Position numbers and translations under genes: made by a program. A stretch of DNA of 64,000 nucleotides from Heterohyrax brucei (Eukaryota > Chordata > Mammalia > Hyracoidea > Procaviidae): the NCBI GenBank assembly GCA_028571685.1, contig CM053141.1:131716833-131780832 (forward strand), read 5' to 3'. The notes under the pieces were generated by a model. The model did no database searches. It saw only the letters and a list, made by a program, of their open reading frames with translations, and was not told the origin of the DNA. Of this stretch, positions 54,600 to 64,000 are shown piece by piece. Numbering within the stretch: position 1 is the stretch's first letter; each line of letters opens with the position of its first letter.

Positions 54600-55330
54600 G
54601 CATTCCTTCAACCCTTATGCCAAGTACTTCTTCATACTATGAATGTCAAAGATGAAGAAATTGAAGATATTTACAATCTGTTGCAGTCTGAAATTGATGA
54701 AACACAGAATAAAAATGCATGGATATTTACTGTCAAATACAATGGGAAAGTTGGAAACAAGTATTAATGGTTGAAAAATAAGAACTTAGTGATAGAAACC
54801 ATGATGTAGACTATACAACAGAATTATGCAAAACCAATGATTTATTCACAATTGATGGCTACATATGTAGACTTTTCTGAACAGATAACACAGGAATCAA
54901 ATTGATACTCTTTGTGATGGAAAACTCAGTATCATCAATCGAGACAAAGCCAGGGGCTGACTAAAGAACAGATTTTCTATATGTCATGTACAGGTTCAAG
55001 CTGAAGCTGAAGATAAGTAAAGCAAGTCCATGAAAGCCAAACTACAATCTTTACCATATCCCTCCTGAATTTAGAGACAATCTCAAGAAAAGATCTGATG
55101 AGCAGTAATGAGCAAAATTCACACTCACCAACCTCTCCTTAGAAACTGCAGGGGGCAGCTCTACTTTGTTATGTGGTGTTGGAATGTGTCAGAATCAACT
55201 TGATGACACTTAACAACAACAATGACCAAAGACCACAAGAGTTATAGGAACACATTAAGGGCATCATACATGAAGACACTGAAGTCATTAAAAAAGCTAG
55301 AAGGAAAAATCCAAAATGAAATTATAATCT
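54600..55330 (+). pseudogene. RTE1-type LINE endonuclease region, split by a SINE
   Basis: Plus-strand reading gives KDEEIEDIYNLLQSEIDETQ at about 54,648-54,707, the RTE endonuclease. The catalytic GDWNAKVG site reads VKYNGKVG at 54,732-54,755, so the active-site aspartate is lost. Downstream are GACAAAGCCAGGGGCTGACTA, CCTGAATTTAGAGACAATCTC and, after the SINE, CAAAGACCACAAGAGTTATAG, all in RTE order. Frames are broken. Confidence 0.8.
55117..55220 (+). repeat. 5'-truncated AfroSINE inside RTE
   Basis: CTGCAGGGGGCAGCTCTACTT and GTCAGAATCAACTTGATGAC plus an AACAACAAC tail. AATGAGCAAA (55,107-55,116) and AATGACCAAA (55,221-55,230) form a nine-of-ten target duplication. The head is missing or unreadable. 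Confidence 0.8.
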
Positions 55331-55569
55331 GGAAAGTATTATTTCACTCAGTGTATATTCTGACAGTGTTTTATTTTGTATCTTTCAGTGAGTTCATTAT
55401 CCTTTACAAATAAGTTTATAAATGTTATAAATGCTTTTCAAGAGAATTGACAATTTAAAGCAGCATCATTTTACTAGATGAGGGTCTTGTCATGTAAGTT
55501 TTAGTGATTTCTATCGAGTGTCGGAATGAATCACTAGAAAATTCTTAAGTAGATAAAGACTTGCAGTAT

Positions 55570-56310
55570 TTTTTTCATATTTATTTTGTTGTAATTGTTG
55601 AGAATATACACACAGGAAAATATAAACCAACAGTTTCTACATATGCAATTCAGTGACCCTGATCCCATTCAAGTTGTGCAATCATTCTTTTCCTCCTTTT
55701 CTGAGTTGTTCTTACCCATTAATGTAAGTTCACTGTCCTCTAAGTTTCTTAAATAGTCTTCTGAGTTGCTGTTGTCAATTTGATCCCACAGAGACAGCTC
55801 TTAAAAAAGTACAGTACTCAAAGCAGACATTCTTTGTTAGTTAAACTAAACTACTGTTTGGTTTTAAGAAGACTTCAGAGGCAATTTTTAATCAAGATTT
55901 AAAGATTTTTGAAGGATAATAGTTTTGGTGGTTATCCAGCCTCCATGGTCCAGAAGATTGGGAGTCCATGACATTTGAAATTCTTTTCAGCATTTTCACC
56001 CTTTTGATCAGGATTTTTCATCAGAATCTTTGACAAAAATATTCACTAATGTGACTGAGCACCATCTAGTCCTTCAGGTCTCATGGCAAAGGAAGCAGTT
56101 GCTGAAGGCGGCAATTAGCCACACATTCCATGTCCTTTTCCAGACTCTCCTTCTTCCTCTGTGGCTTCAGGTGAGCAGAGATTAACTATCATGACTTGAA
56201 TGGCCACTTGCAAGCTTTTAAGACCTCAGGCAATACACAGCAAACTAGAAAGAAGCACCAAATACATAATTAGGCCAAGTAACTGTTAAGTTTCACAAAA
56301 CCACAACCTT
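55570..56310 (-). mobile_element. Older L1 3' UTR, antisense
   Basis: TTTATTTTGTTGTAATTGTTG, GTTTCTACATATGCAATTCAG and AAGTTGTGCAATCATTC open an old L1 3' UTR. GACTGAGCACCATCTAGTCC and GCAAGCTTTTAAGACCTCAGG are landmarks shared with the other L1 3' UTRs here. There is no ORF2. Confidence 0.7.
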
Positions 56311-56374
56311 AAACATTCAAACCAAGAAATAAAACCCTATAAGGTTTTTGGTTATACAGTCTCATCAGCTACTT

Positions 56375-56490
56375 TTTGTTGTTGTTGTAGTAAGCATATA
56401 TATCACACAACCTTTGCCAGTTTATCTTTTTACAGGTGTACAACTTGACAGCAATTTCAGTAATCAGCTGTGCAATTCTACCCTCTGCTT
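56375..56490 (-). mobile_element. Second old L1 3' end, antisense
   Basis: TTGTTGTTGTTGTAGTAAGC, ACACAACCTTTGCCAGTTTA and CAATTTCAGTAATCAGCTGTG repeat the opening of an old L1 3' UTR. It is only about 115 bp long. Confidence 0.6.
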
Positions 56491-56494
56491 TTTA

Positions 56495-56695
56495 ACATAC
56501 TGCTGTCAAGTTGATTCTGATTCATAGTGACCCTACAGGGCAGAGTAAAACTCTTCCATGGGGTTTCCTAAGTTGTAATCTTTATGGAAGTAGACAGCCA
56601 CCTCTTTCTCCCATGGAGTGGCTGGTAGCTTTGAATGACTGACAGTTTGGTTAGCTGCCAAGCTCTTAAACAGCATGTCATCAGGGCTCCTGTAT
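56495..56695 (-). repeat. AfroSINE, long-bodied variant, antisense
   Basis: ACTGCTGTCAAGTTGATTCTG, GACCCTACAGGGCAGAGTAAA, TTGTAATCTTTATGGAAGTAG (variant body), GACAGTTTGGTTAGCTGCC and GTCATCAGGGCTCC are in order. It is essentially complete. Confidence 0.88.
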
Positions 56696-56859
56696 GACTT
56701 TTAGGACCATGACATATTTGGTGGAAGTGACAGATTTATAAAAATATTAACTTCAATGTAACTCTAACGTCTTTAATGATGTGATGGTCTCTCATATACT
56801 AGTAAATCGCTAGTGATACTAAAAGTTAGGCAGAGGAGAGACTAATGTTCTTTCATATA

Positions 56860-57290
56860 TATGAGCCCTGACAATTAAGTTTGAGAACTCATTCTAGAAA
56901 AAGTGCTACCTACCTCATGATGACTATATCACTACAGTCACCTTCAAAGGGGCCATAGCTCCCCTTGGGACACTATGCACTAATGCCAATACCTAGTATA
57001 CCCTTAAAAGCAATTTTGGAACTCTTTCTGGAACAACCATCAGAGCTGTGTGGTATTATCCTTGATATCCTGAATGTTGTCAAAATGTCTTTCTTTATCT
57101 TCCTTTATCTTTCTTTATCTTCCGTTATCTTTGGATAAAGAAAAAAGTCACTGGGGGCCAGAACAGGTGAGCAGGGAGGGTGTCCCAATACAGTCATTGG
57201 TTTACTGGCTAAAGAACCCCTCAGACAACTATACAATTAAGTTCGCAAACTTGCCACCATGCCACCACATGCAGTGGGCACATATGCCTA
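56860..57290. mobile_element. Mariner derivative, second copy (right arm lost)
   Basis: The terminal sequence CCCTGACAATTAAGTTTGAG and ATCACTACAGTCACCTTC, then the transposase C-terminal region in reverse, match the left arm at 35,212. CAGACAACTATACAATTAAG followed by TTCGCAAACTTGCCACC at about 57,225-57,258 is the same internal junction as in that copy. The second inverted arm is missing. A pyrimidine run of two 20-bp units (57,091-57,130) has expanded inside it. Confidence 0.75.
57091..57130. repeat. 20-bp tandem duplication (TTCTTTATCTTCCTTTATCT)
   Basis: Two near-identical units, each of two ~10-bp halves, lie inside the mariner derivative. Confidence 0.85.
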
Positions 57291-57406
57291 AACTTAAAAA
57301 TATAAAACTCCATACGACGTATTTTCTCTGTTACACTATTTCCTGTCAAAGCTGCCTTATATACCAAGCAGAATGAAATGTTCATGGGCATGTCCTGAAA
57401 TGGCAG

Positions 57407-57800
57407 TGTTACCCAAAGTAGACTCTGCTTGGTCAGGCTCAGCAGATAGTGCCAAGGTGAGGAGGGAGAAAGAACATTTATTGCAAGCTTGCAGGCAAGG
57501 AGGAAGGAGGTGTGCACTTTAATATCCCTGAAGAAAAGGAGGCAGAAGGTTTTATACCATCTCTCTCGCATACAAACAGTATGAACTACATAGGTTATCA
57601 TGGCCACAGGCTCAATAAAACAAACTGCATATTTTTTCCCTTACCCTGGAGGCTGGTAAATTGGACTTAACTGGCTTGAGCTATGGCCCATGCTTTGGTG
57701 TAACGGACAACAAACAGCAGGGATAGGTTCTTCTTCCCTGAGAAGCTCTCACTTGAACCACACCCACTGCTATCCCTTCAGGCTTTGCTCCATCACGGGT
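57407..57800 (-). mobile_element. ERV-type solo LTR
   Basis: The left edge TGTTACCC is an LTR end in reverse. A minus-strand AATAAA (57,477-57,482) and a TATA box (GGTATAAAACC at about 57,548-57,558) lie ~70 bp apart in the order U3-TATA, poly-A signal, U5. TATTGCAAGC after the signal resembles the LTR at 1,033. The right edge is uncertain because a SINE follows. No coding region. Confidence 0.6.
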
Positions 57801-57810
57801 CAGCGATGAG

Positions 57811-58018
57811 AGGGACTCCCTGGTGGCACAGTGGTTAAGCTCAGTTGCTAACCAAAGGTCACCAGTGTGAATCCACTAGGTGCTTCCTGGAAACCCAGTG
57901 GGGCAGTTATAGTCTGTCCTATAGGTTTGCCGTGAGTCAGAACTGACTTCACAGCAATTAACAGTGACATGAGTCAGAATCACCTGATTGGCAATGGCTT
58001 GGTTTGTTGGTTTGTTTT
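57811..58018 (+). repeat. AfroSINE, full length
   Basis: CTCCCTGGTGGCACAGTGGTT, GTTGCTAACCAAAGGTCACC, GTGTGAATCCACTAGGTGC, GTGGGGCAGTTATAGTCTG and GTCAGAACTGACTTCACAGC are in order. A second tail-like stretch (GTCAGAATCACCTGATTGGC) follows at 57,971, suggesting a small tail duplication. Confidence 0.88.
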
Positions 58019-58149
58019 TTGAAGCAATTAGAACAAAGGATGAGAACAGGAAGCCCATTTTGCCTTCATTTTTAGCTTTATACTGTTCTCAGGCAATCAT
58101 AACTTTATTTGTAAAATACACGTAGTTCTAGACAGCTGTATATTCAAAA

Positions 58150-58210
58150 CCAAAAAACTGAACCCACTACCACGGAGTTGATTCTGACTCGTAAGTTATC
58201 CTATAAATGG
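58150..58210 (-). repeat. AfroSINE 3' fragment, antisense
   Basis: AAAAAACTGAACCCACTACC and GGAGTTGATTCTGACTCGTAAG match the tail. The fragment is short. Confidence 0.7.
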
Positions 58211-58395
58211 GTGTTAACTTGGGTCAGGATTCTTAGAAAATAAATGACCTTTGTAAATGTATCAGACCTTTCTTTGCTGATCTATTCTCATTCTGAATGT
58301 GGGTACATATTAAATGTCATTTTGAAGAATCACCTTGTAATTTCTTCTTTCCAAAGCGAATGCTAGCGGAAACGGAAAAAAAACTTGAAACATCC

Positions 58396-58800
58396 GTTAC
58401 CACAAAACTAAGTGGAGTTCATGCCACCTGCCGCTAACGGCCAATCTTTGGGACAGGGATGAGATGAGAAGCAAGAGTTTACTGCGTACCAGTAGGCAAG
58501 GAGACAGAGGGGATCATTCCTCCAAAACCGTCCTCTTTGAAATGGAGACTAGCTGGAGTGGTAACAGAAAAGAGGATAAGGATTTATGGGCCCTAGGAAT
58601 TTGTAAAAAGTTAATCTTCTTTAGATGGTCACATTTCAGAGGTACTGACATCTTAATTAGTGTTTGGGGCCCAGAGGTGGTCTGGTTATCATTTAATATA
58701 TTGCAGATTCCTTTGTATTTCTGTGACAGTCTTTAGATTATTACCACTTGTCTTCCCAGAGTCCTAAAGAGAGCATAAAGTAGTTCTTAACCCTGAGAGA
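58396..58800 (-). mobile_element. Possible ERV-type LTR
   Basis: CGTTACCACAAAACTAAGTGG and TTCATGCCACCTGCC align with the left end of the LTR at 1,033 (TGTTACGGGACAAAACTCTGG, TTCTTGCTACCTCC). AGAGTTTACTGCGTACCAG stands where that copy has its poly-A signal. The right edge is not defined and no duplication was found. Confidence 0.4.
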
Positions 58801-58929
58801 AACTCCTGCTTGGAGACAGAATCAGGGAACAAAATGGTACAGGTCATGCTCAAGTTGCGGCAACTTATCTTACTCTGCCTATGCTGCATGTTTCAGTTAT
58901 GAAAGTGGAAACACATGATACATACAAAA

Positions 58930-59062
58930 GAAATGTGAATCCTCAGGTCCCACTCTAGACTTGCTGAATCAGGAACTTTAGGGTGGGTTCCAACAACCTG
59001 TGTTTCTGCAAGCCCTCTAGGTGATTTTGATGTTCACTGAAGTTTTAGAATAACTGCTCTCA
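58930..59062 (-). mobile_element. MER5-type hAT-Charlie fragment
   Basis: CTCAGGTCCCACTCTAGAC, TGCTGAATCAGGAACTTTAG, CTCTAGGTGATTTTGATG and AAGTTTTAGAATAACTGCTC follow MER5A in reverse. It is an old non-autonomous DNA transposon shared among placentals. Confidence 0.7.
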
Positions 59063-60009
59063 GGATAGGGATTCCATGTTACAAAACTGTGAAAATGTGA
59101 TTACATGATAAATATTTGAAATATTGTGAAAGAAATGAGAGACAGTTGTGTTTGAATCAGAGAAAAAGGAATTGTTAACATGAAGTTCAGCTCTTACGTG
59201 CATTTCAGAGGTAGTCAGTGAAAACTCCAATATTGCAACTTTTTCCCAGTTATCTCTTCACTAGCTAATCATGAGACGCACATAATTTTCACACAATTTC
59301 ACCACACACACATACTCCCCAAACTAGGATATGTAGAAAATGCAAATAAAAGCTACTTTTGCTGTATGTTGTTACAGACTAGCTGTGCAATTATTGTGTT
59401 GATTATGTGAAAAAAAACCCACATATCAAGGTTTCTTTAGCAGACATCTTTGAACATGAAATATCATACTAACGAACAAGAAAAAGAAGAAATTCCTAAG
59501 TAGATAAAAATGATAATTTAATATTACACTTGTTTTCTTTTCATTGCTCTTACATAAAAAGATAATTTTGTTATCTCTGGAAAAATCTTAGTTAACTGGA
59601 AAACAGTAAAATATTAAGAAATGTCTTATAAATCCCATAGGAATATAACATATTGTTAATGTAATGGCTCAATTATACAATTCTTACTTGATGGCAAATT
59701 ATGAGGTCATATTTCACATAATGCAATTTTCATAAATAAACATGTTTAACAATGCTTTGTTTCTACATAAATGTCTTAGATAAAAAATTAATTCCATGGC
59801 AAAGAGGCTGCTTTTCATTCAAAAACCTGTTAAAACAAAATGATACTTTTTATACAATTTGTTACTTGCCTTTTAAAGAAAATGAAAAACAGAGAAGTTA
59901 TTGAGCAAAATGGGAATTGTTTCCTTGAGCTTTCTATATTTAACTAATTTTATATTGCCAAAGATAAGCACAAGTAGTCCAAGGTTTTCTGTATACCCTT
60001 TACACAAAC
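59063..60009. other. AT-rich single-copy DNA
   Basis: No element or coding frame was recognised over about 950 bp. Confidence 0.45.
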
Positions 60010-60168
60010 TGAAACCAAACCCACTGCCATCAATTCCAACTGATAGTGACCATACGGGACAGAGGAGATCTGTCCCATAGTGTTTGCATGGAGTGGCTAG
60101 TGGATTCAGACTGCTAACTTTTTGGTTGGCAGCCAAGCTCTTAATTCTGTGCCACCAGGGCTCCATTC
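60010..60168 (-). repeat. AfroSINE, antisense
   Basis: ACTGAAACCAAACCCACTGCC, GACCATACGGGACAGAGGAG, TTTTTGGTTGGCAGCCAAGC and CTGTGCCACCAGGGCTCC are in order. Near complete. Confidence 0.88.
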
Positions 60169-60562
60169 TTTTCCTAGTTTCTCCCGTTAGGATTTTACAA
60201 AATTATGCTGCATTTATCCAAACAAGACACCAACATTGGCAAAATGCTAATAACTAAACTGCAGACTGGGTTTTATTGCTTTTTCTTCTAATGTCTTTTT
60301 TCAGTTCCAGGATTCAGTTCAGATACCACACTGCATTAGCCATGAAACACAGTGGGAAGAATCAAAGAAAGCTAACGGCTTTAAAATCCATTGCTGTTGT
60401 TATGTTGTTAGGAGCCATCCAACCTGTCAGAACTTACAGTGAGCCTTTGTACCACAGAAAGGAAAGAAAGAAGGGGAAAAGGAAGAAAAGGCTGACAAAA
60501 GAAACAACCTGTGTCCATTTGACATGCAAATAATGTTATATAGATAAAGAGAAGAATTGTCT

Positions 60563-60645
60563 GCAACTCAGTTCCAACTTATGGTCACCCCACCCTACCT
60601 GTGTTAGAATAGACCATGATCCATAAGATTTTCATTGGCTGATTT
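60563..60645 (-). repeat. AfroSINE variant fragment, antisense
   Basis: GCAACTCAGTTCCAACTTATG, GAATAGACCATGATCCATAAG and TTTTCATTGGCTGATTTTC match the long-bodied variant tail. It is immediately followed by a SINE in the other direction. Confidence 0.55.
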
Positions 60646-60646
60646 T

Positions 60647-60815
60647 CTGGAAACATTAGTGGCCTAGTAGTTAAATGCTACATCTGATAACTAAAAAGGT
60701 CAGCAGTTGACATCCGCCAGCTGCTCCTGGGAAAGTCTACGGAACACTTCCACTCTGTCCTATAAGGTCACTAAGAGTTGGAGTCAACTCGACAGGCTGA
60801 GTTTGGTTTTGTTTG
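60647..60815 (+). repeat. AfroSINE, full length
   Basis: GAAACATTAGTGGCCTAGTAG, GGTCAGCAGTTGACATCCGCC, CCACTCTGTCCTATAAGGTC and GGAGTCAACTCGACAGGCTG are in order. It forms a tail-out inverted pair with the fragment before it. Confidence 0.85.
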
Positions 60816-61957
60816 TTGTCCCACAAGTCAGTGGAATCCCTTGTAGGCAAAGGTTTGGGCTTGTAGTAATAAGCACTATAGAAGTACACAAAACTTTTAA
60901 TGAAGAAAAAGCCTACCCTTTGAGAATTCTTTTGCAGCAATATGCTTGTTATTATTATATTTACAAGGAGAGCATATATGGCATAAAGACATCCTGAAAG
61001 GGCCTAAAGCAAAGAAATGTTGTTTATTAGCAATTGAAGCACATAAAGACAAGAAAAGCTGAATGATACATAGGAGAATTACTTGATAAACTTTGCCTAA
61101 ATTACTGCAAAAATAGAGAAAACAGTACTATCAAGCTGATTCTGACTCATAGCTACCCTATAGAGAAAAGACAAAATAGGTAGGTAAAGACACACATACT
61201 TTCTTTGAAAACACCTGTGGTCCCTAACATGCATCACCTATAATTAGAACTTGAGGAAGCAAACTGGTTCATTACATTTCTATGTAATGAAAGTGTAATT
61301 TTTAATTATAATTTGATCATTCTTAAGGCACTAAAACAAAGTAGACACTAGTTTGGTATTTTAAATAAATGTTAAATATTAAAAAGCATAAATTCATATG
61401 AAATAATGAAGAGAAAAAAATAGTACCCACTGCCCTAACTCACAGATGTGTCCTTTCATATTGCATGTGGAACCAAGAATGGTTTGCATTTTTATGCATT
61501 TTCCAGTAAGGGATATCAGTTAAAGGACACAAGCCAAGGAAATCATACAAGTCCTTTTGTCCTTCAGAATTTATGTGGATCACCCCGAGCTTTTACAGTT
61601 TCGTGTATTTTTCTTTCTGTTCGTGCCTATGATTATGATTTATTTTTAAAAATGTGAGAATGTCATAGCTTTGAAAAGTATGAAATGATGTGACTAACAT
61701 CTGTAAGGTAATTTTAGAGTAAAATAGCGAGTCTCAGAGCTTGTATAATAGTTGCAAGCTTCACATAGTGATCATATAAACTTTCATGTATAAAATGCTG
61801 TGTACTTTTCACTTAAGGAAAACAACCTCTTATAAAATAATATTTAAATTTGTATATCAATTCCAGAAATCTCCGCAAAGAGCATCTTGTTAGGTATAAT
61901 GCTATTTTTTCATAATTTAGTGTCTTCATTTTAAAGATAGTATTCACTAGGTAGAAA
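60816..61957. other. Mostly single-copy DNA
   Basis: A short antisense SINE tail lies at about 61,118-61,170 (AAGCTGATTCTGACTCATAGC). No gene or other element was recognised. Confidence 0.45.
61118..61170 (-). repeat. AfroSINE tail fragment, antisense
   Basis: TCAAGCTGATTCTGACTCATAG and TACCCTATAGAGAAAAG only. Body and head are absent. Confidence 0.55.
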
Positions 61958-62112
61958 CCCTGTTGTAGTGGTTAAGTCCTATGGCTGCTAACCAAAAGGT
62001 TGGCGGTTCAAATAAACCAGACATACCTTGGAAACTTTATGAGACAGTTCTAGTCAGTCCTATGGAGTCTCTATGAATTAGAATTGACTTAACAACAGTG
62101 GATTTTGCTTTT
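61958..62112 (+). repeat. AfroSINE, full length
   Basis: AACCCTGTTGTAGTGGTTAAG (box A region), GGTTGGCGGTTCAAATAAACC (box B close to consensus), GAGACAGTTCTAGTCAGTCC and TTGACTTAACAACAGTGG are in order. Its GGTTCAAAT is among the best-kept box B sites here. Confidence 0.88.
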
Positions 62113-62540
62113 TCGTGTACTGGATATTATGTGGTAAATTAATTAATAGTTTTTGTTAATTTTTCTAAATAAAATCCTGTTCATATCAAATCCCTTTCAC
62201 CATATTTGGCAAAATACCCTATATTAATGATTGTTCAGGGCCACCTCCCAATATTAGTGAATTTTTAGTATTCTTCTCCCACATAAAATTTGGAATTAAA
62301 TAACAGAGGAAATCTGAGAGAAGAAATTCTGTTGTTAGGGCCATTATGAACACGGAGGAACTGCTCACGGATCAAGCCCACTTAAGCTCTTCCATGGGAG
62401 GCAGTTCTGTAAATCTTATCATCCACTCCCTCACTGTTAGTTGAGACCCTGGATCCTTTTTTGTAGTTCAGAAAGCTGAGGTGCAAAATGTTCAGAATGT
62501 AAGTGTCAGTAGGTCACCCTGTTACAGGTATTCTTTATTC
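62113..62540. other. Single-copy non-coding DNA
   Basis: Nothing recognised. Confidence 0.4.
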
Positions 62541-62670
62541 TCAGAAACTCTGGTGGTACAGTAGTTAAGAGCTTGGCTGCTAATGAAAAGGTTGACACCG
62601 GCTACTCCTTGGAAACCCTATGGAGCAGTACTAATCAGTGGTGATAGATTTGGTTTGGTTTTGGTTTCCA
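62541..62670 (+). repeat. AfroSINE, internally deleted
   Basis: GAAACTCTGGTGGTACAGTAG, GGCTGCTAATGAAAAGGTTGAC and CCTATGGAGCAGTACTAATCAG are present. The stretch before the tail is shortened. Confidence 0.8.
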
Positions 62671-62734
62671 TTCTCAGGCTGCGGTAAGAAAATAGTATGA
62701 GTCCCTAGATAATGCAGGACAATTAATGCGCTAA

Positions 62735-62912
62735 GTGGCTATCCAAAAGTTGGAATTTTTAGCCCACCCAGAGACCCTTCAGAAGAAAGAAGTGGTAATC
62801 TACTTCTGAAAAATCAGATATTGAAGGTGTTATGGAGTACAGTTCCACTCTGACTCTCATAGGGTCACCATAAGCCCAATCAGCTTCACAGCAACTGGCA
62901 ATTGCCTTTGTA
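62735..62912 (+). repeat. AfroSINE, long-bodied variant
   Basis: CAGAAGAAAGAAGTGGTAATC, GAAAAATCAGATATTGAAGG, GAGTACAGTTCCACTCTGAC and CTTCACAGCAACTGGCAATTG are in order. The head is poorly kept. Confidence 0.75.
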
Positions 62913-63132
62913 AAAACTCTCCTCACTTCTTCCTTACTGTTGTAATCTAATTCCCAGCTTCTTTGTGGTTGAGGCCTTGAATTTGAACTTTTGAAGCCAT
63001 CCTAGTCCAGTCCCAGAAGACTGGATAATTCTTCTAGGAAAGCCCAGCAACACAAGACCACACAGTGTAGCTGTGCTGAGGAAAAATAAGGAGTGCAAGA
63101 GCAGATAATGGTTTTTTGTTTGTTTTTTTAGT

Positions 63133-63725
63133 GGTTGATTTTTTTTTTCTTTTTATTGTAATTGAGTGAAAGTTCACAATTCAAATTTTCCTGCCCCCCT
63201 ATCTGCAGGTCCCCACCCTGTGCTCTCCTTGCTCGGTGACAGCACACTCCTCCTTTCTGTTCTATACATGTCATATCCTCTTAACACTCTCCTGTCCCCT
63301 CCTCTTTGCCCTCTCCACTCCTCTCTAGTAAGAGGCCAGTGGGATGACATCCTATAGATGCATAGAACTGTAAATTGTACACACGATATGGTCACTCTGT
63401 CTGCAGTGCAATCCTCTCTTGTTGAAGAGTTGATCTCAGTAACTATGATCAGGGCAGCATCAGGTGTAGGGGCTATGCTCTCAGGAGAACTCCTACGCCT
63501 TTGGACCATCAACTGCAGCCTTTTAGTGAGTCCTTAGGTGCACCCCTTTTTCTCTCGTGTTGCCACTGGGACTCAACATTGTGAGCCCCATCACAGCTGT
63601 CATTGGTGGTGGCCAGGCACCATCTGGTTCTTCTGGTCACATGTTGATACAGTCACTCATTCACATGGGTCTTTCTCTCTTCTGGGCTCTTTTTCCCTCA
63701 TGTTGTTGTGCTTGGTGATTATCAT
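63133..63725 (-). mobile_element. L1 3' UTR, 5'-truncated
   Basis: It starts after a T8 run. TGAGTGAAAGTTCACAATTC, GGTGACAGCACACTCCTCC, GGGATGACATCCTATAGATGC and GCCAGGCACCATCTGGTTC closely parallel the 3' UTR of the full-length copy at 8972 (same subfamily). It is truncated inside the 3' UTR near 63,725. Confidence 0.85.
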
Positions 63726-64000
63726 AAGACAAACAGGAATTTTTCAAAATATTATTGTGCAACATTTAGTCATGAAACCTTGGTTAGATTTTTTTTTTTT
63801 TTTTTTTTACAATTATTAAAAATGTATCCCCTTAGAAGCTTGGACAGGGAATACATTCTTCTTAAAAACAATGTTAACAATCAATTACAAGTATTCTTTT
63901 TATAATGTGAAAAAAGAGGCAGAGGGTTTCAGGCAGCATGTGACAGAAGATGCTATTGGAGCACTTTAACATAATGTTTTCTTGTTTTATGTTTCACTTT
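63726..64000. other. Single-copy DNA to window end
   Basis: A long T run is at about 63,789-63,808. No gene or repeat was recognised. Confidence 0.4.

Noticed and set aside
58340..58450. GCTAGCGGAAACGG and CCGCTAACGG as an inverted repeat
   Set aside because: Arms match poorly and over about 10 bases only; likely chance next to a possible LTR edge.
60276..60533. 85-codon frame preceded by a polypyrimidine tract and TTTCAG, resembling a 3' splice site
   Set aside because: No partner exon, no recognised domain, a low-complexity lysine-rich C-terminus, and the opening resembles old L1 3' UTR text. Not enough for an exon call.
648..62912. tRNA-like box A and box B sequences at many places
   Set aside because: They are AfroSINE heads. 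None folds into a clean cloverleaf with conserved tRNA positions, so no tRNA gene is called.
1..64000. A new multi-gene system (defence locus, biosynthetic cluster or similar)
   Set aside because: The window has no intact gene beyond transposon remnants. Calling a system here would be unsupported.

Overview
This window reads as intergenic or intronic DNA from an afrotherian mammal, most likely an elephant or close paenungulate. Three things point there: more than thirty copies of a tRNA-headed SINE of the AfroSINE type, several RTE-clade LINE fragments matching what I remember of elephant RTE1_LA, and L1 copies with the 3' UTR typical of elephant L1. Base composition is AT-rich and CpG-poor. 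No protein-coding gene, exon series, structural RNA gene, CRISPR array or operon could be supported. The open frames are short and random, or lie in or opposite decayed transposons. Family names come from recalled consensus sequences, not a database search. Element ends are approximate unless a target-site duplication (TSD) is given.

Layout. 1-5,270: AfroSINEs, one split by an ERV-type LTR with a 5-bp TSD, an antisense RTE piece and the first of eight MaLR-like LTRs. 5,270-8,970: mostly single-copy. 8,957-16,443: an apparently full-length but dead L1 on the minus strand, with a diverged 15-bp TSD and two tandem ~294-bp monomers in its 5' UTR. 16,446-27,400: single-copy DNA with scattered RTE, SINE, MIR and old L1 pieces, plus a plus-strand MaLR LTR. 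27,400-31,000: ancient L1 and L2 fragments, the L2 carrying AfroSINE insertions. 32,500-36,300: a truncated L1, a 1.2-kb RTE piece, a palindromic mariner derivative and an LTR, almost back to back. 40,200-49,200: two L1 copies head to tail and three MaLR-like LTRs, one nested in an L1. 50,200-58,800: RTE copies (one split by an LTR, one in inverted halves and split by a SINE), a MaLR internal region with 3' LTR, older L1 3' ends, a second mariner derivative and ERV LTRs. 58,900-64,000: MER5-type fragment, SINEs and a truncated L1.

The parts do not work together as a pathway. The content is a record of insertion order. Nesting shows the MaLR-like LTR was active after the L1 at 40.2 kb and an RTE copy had inserted, and that an RTE piece entered an existing AfroSINE. 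All eight of the less-decayed L1 segments lie on the minus strand, as do six of eight MaLR-like LTRs. This would fit an intron of a plus-strand gene whose exons lie outside the window, but that is inference. The observations most worth checking are the shared palindromic mariner architecture (35.2 and 56.9 kb), the L1 5' UTR monomers and the strand asymmetry.
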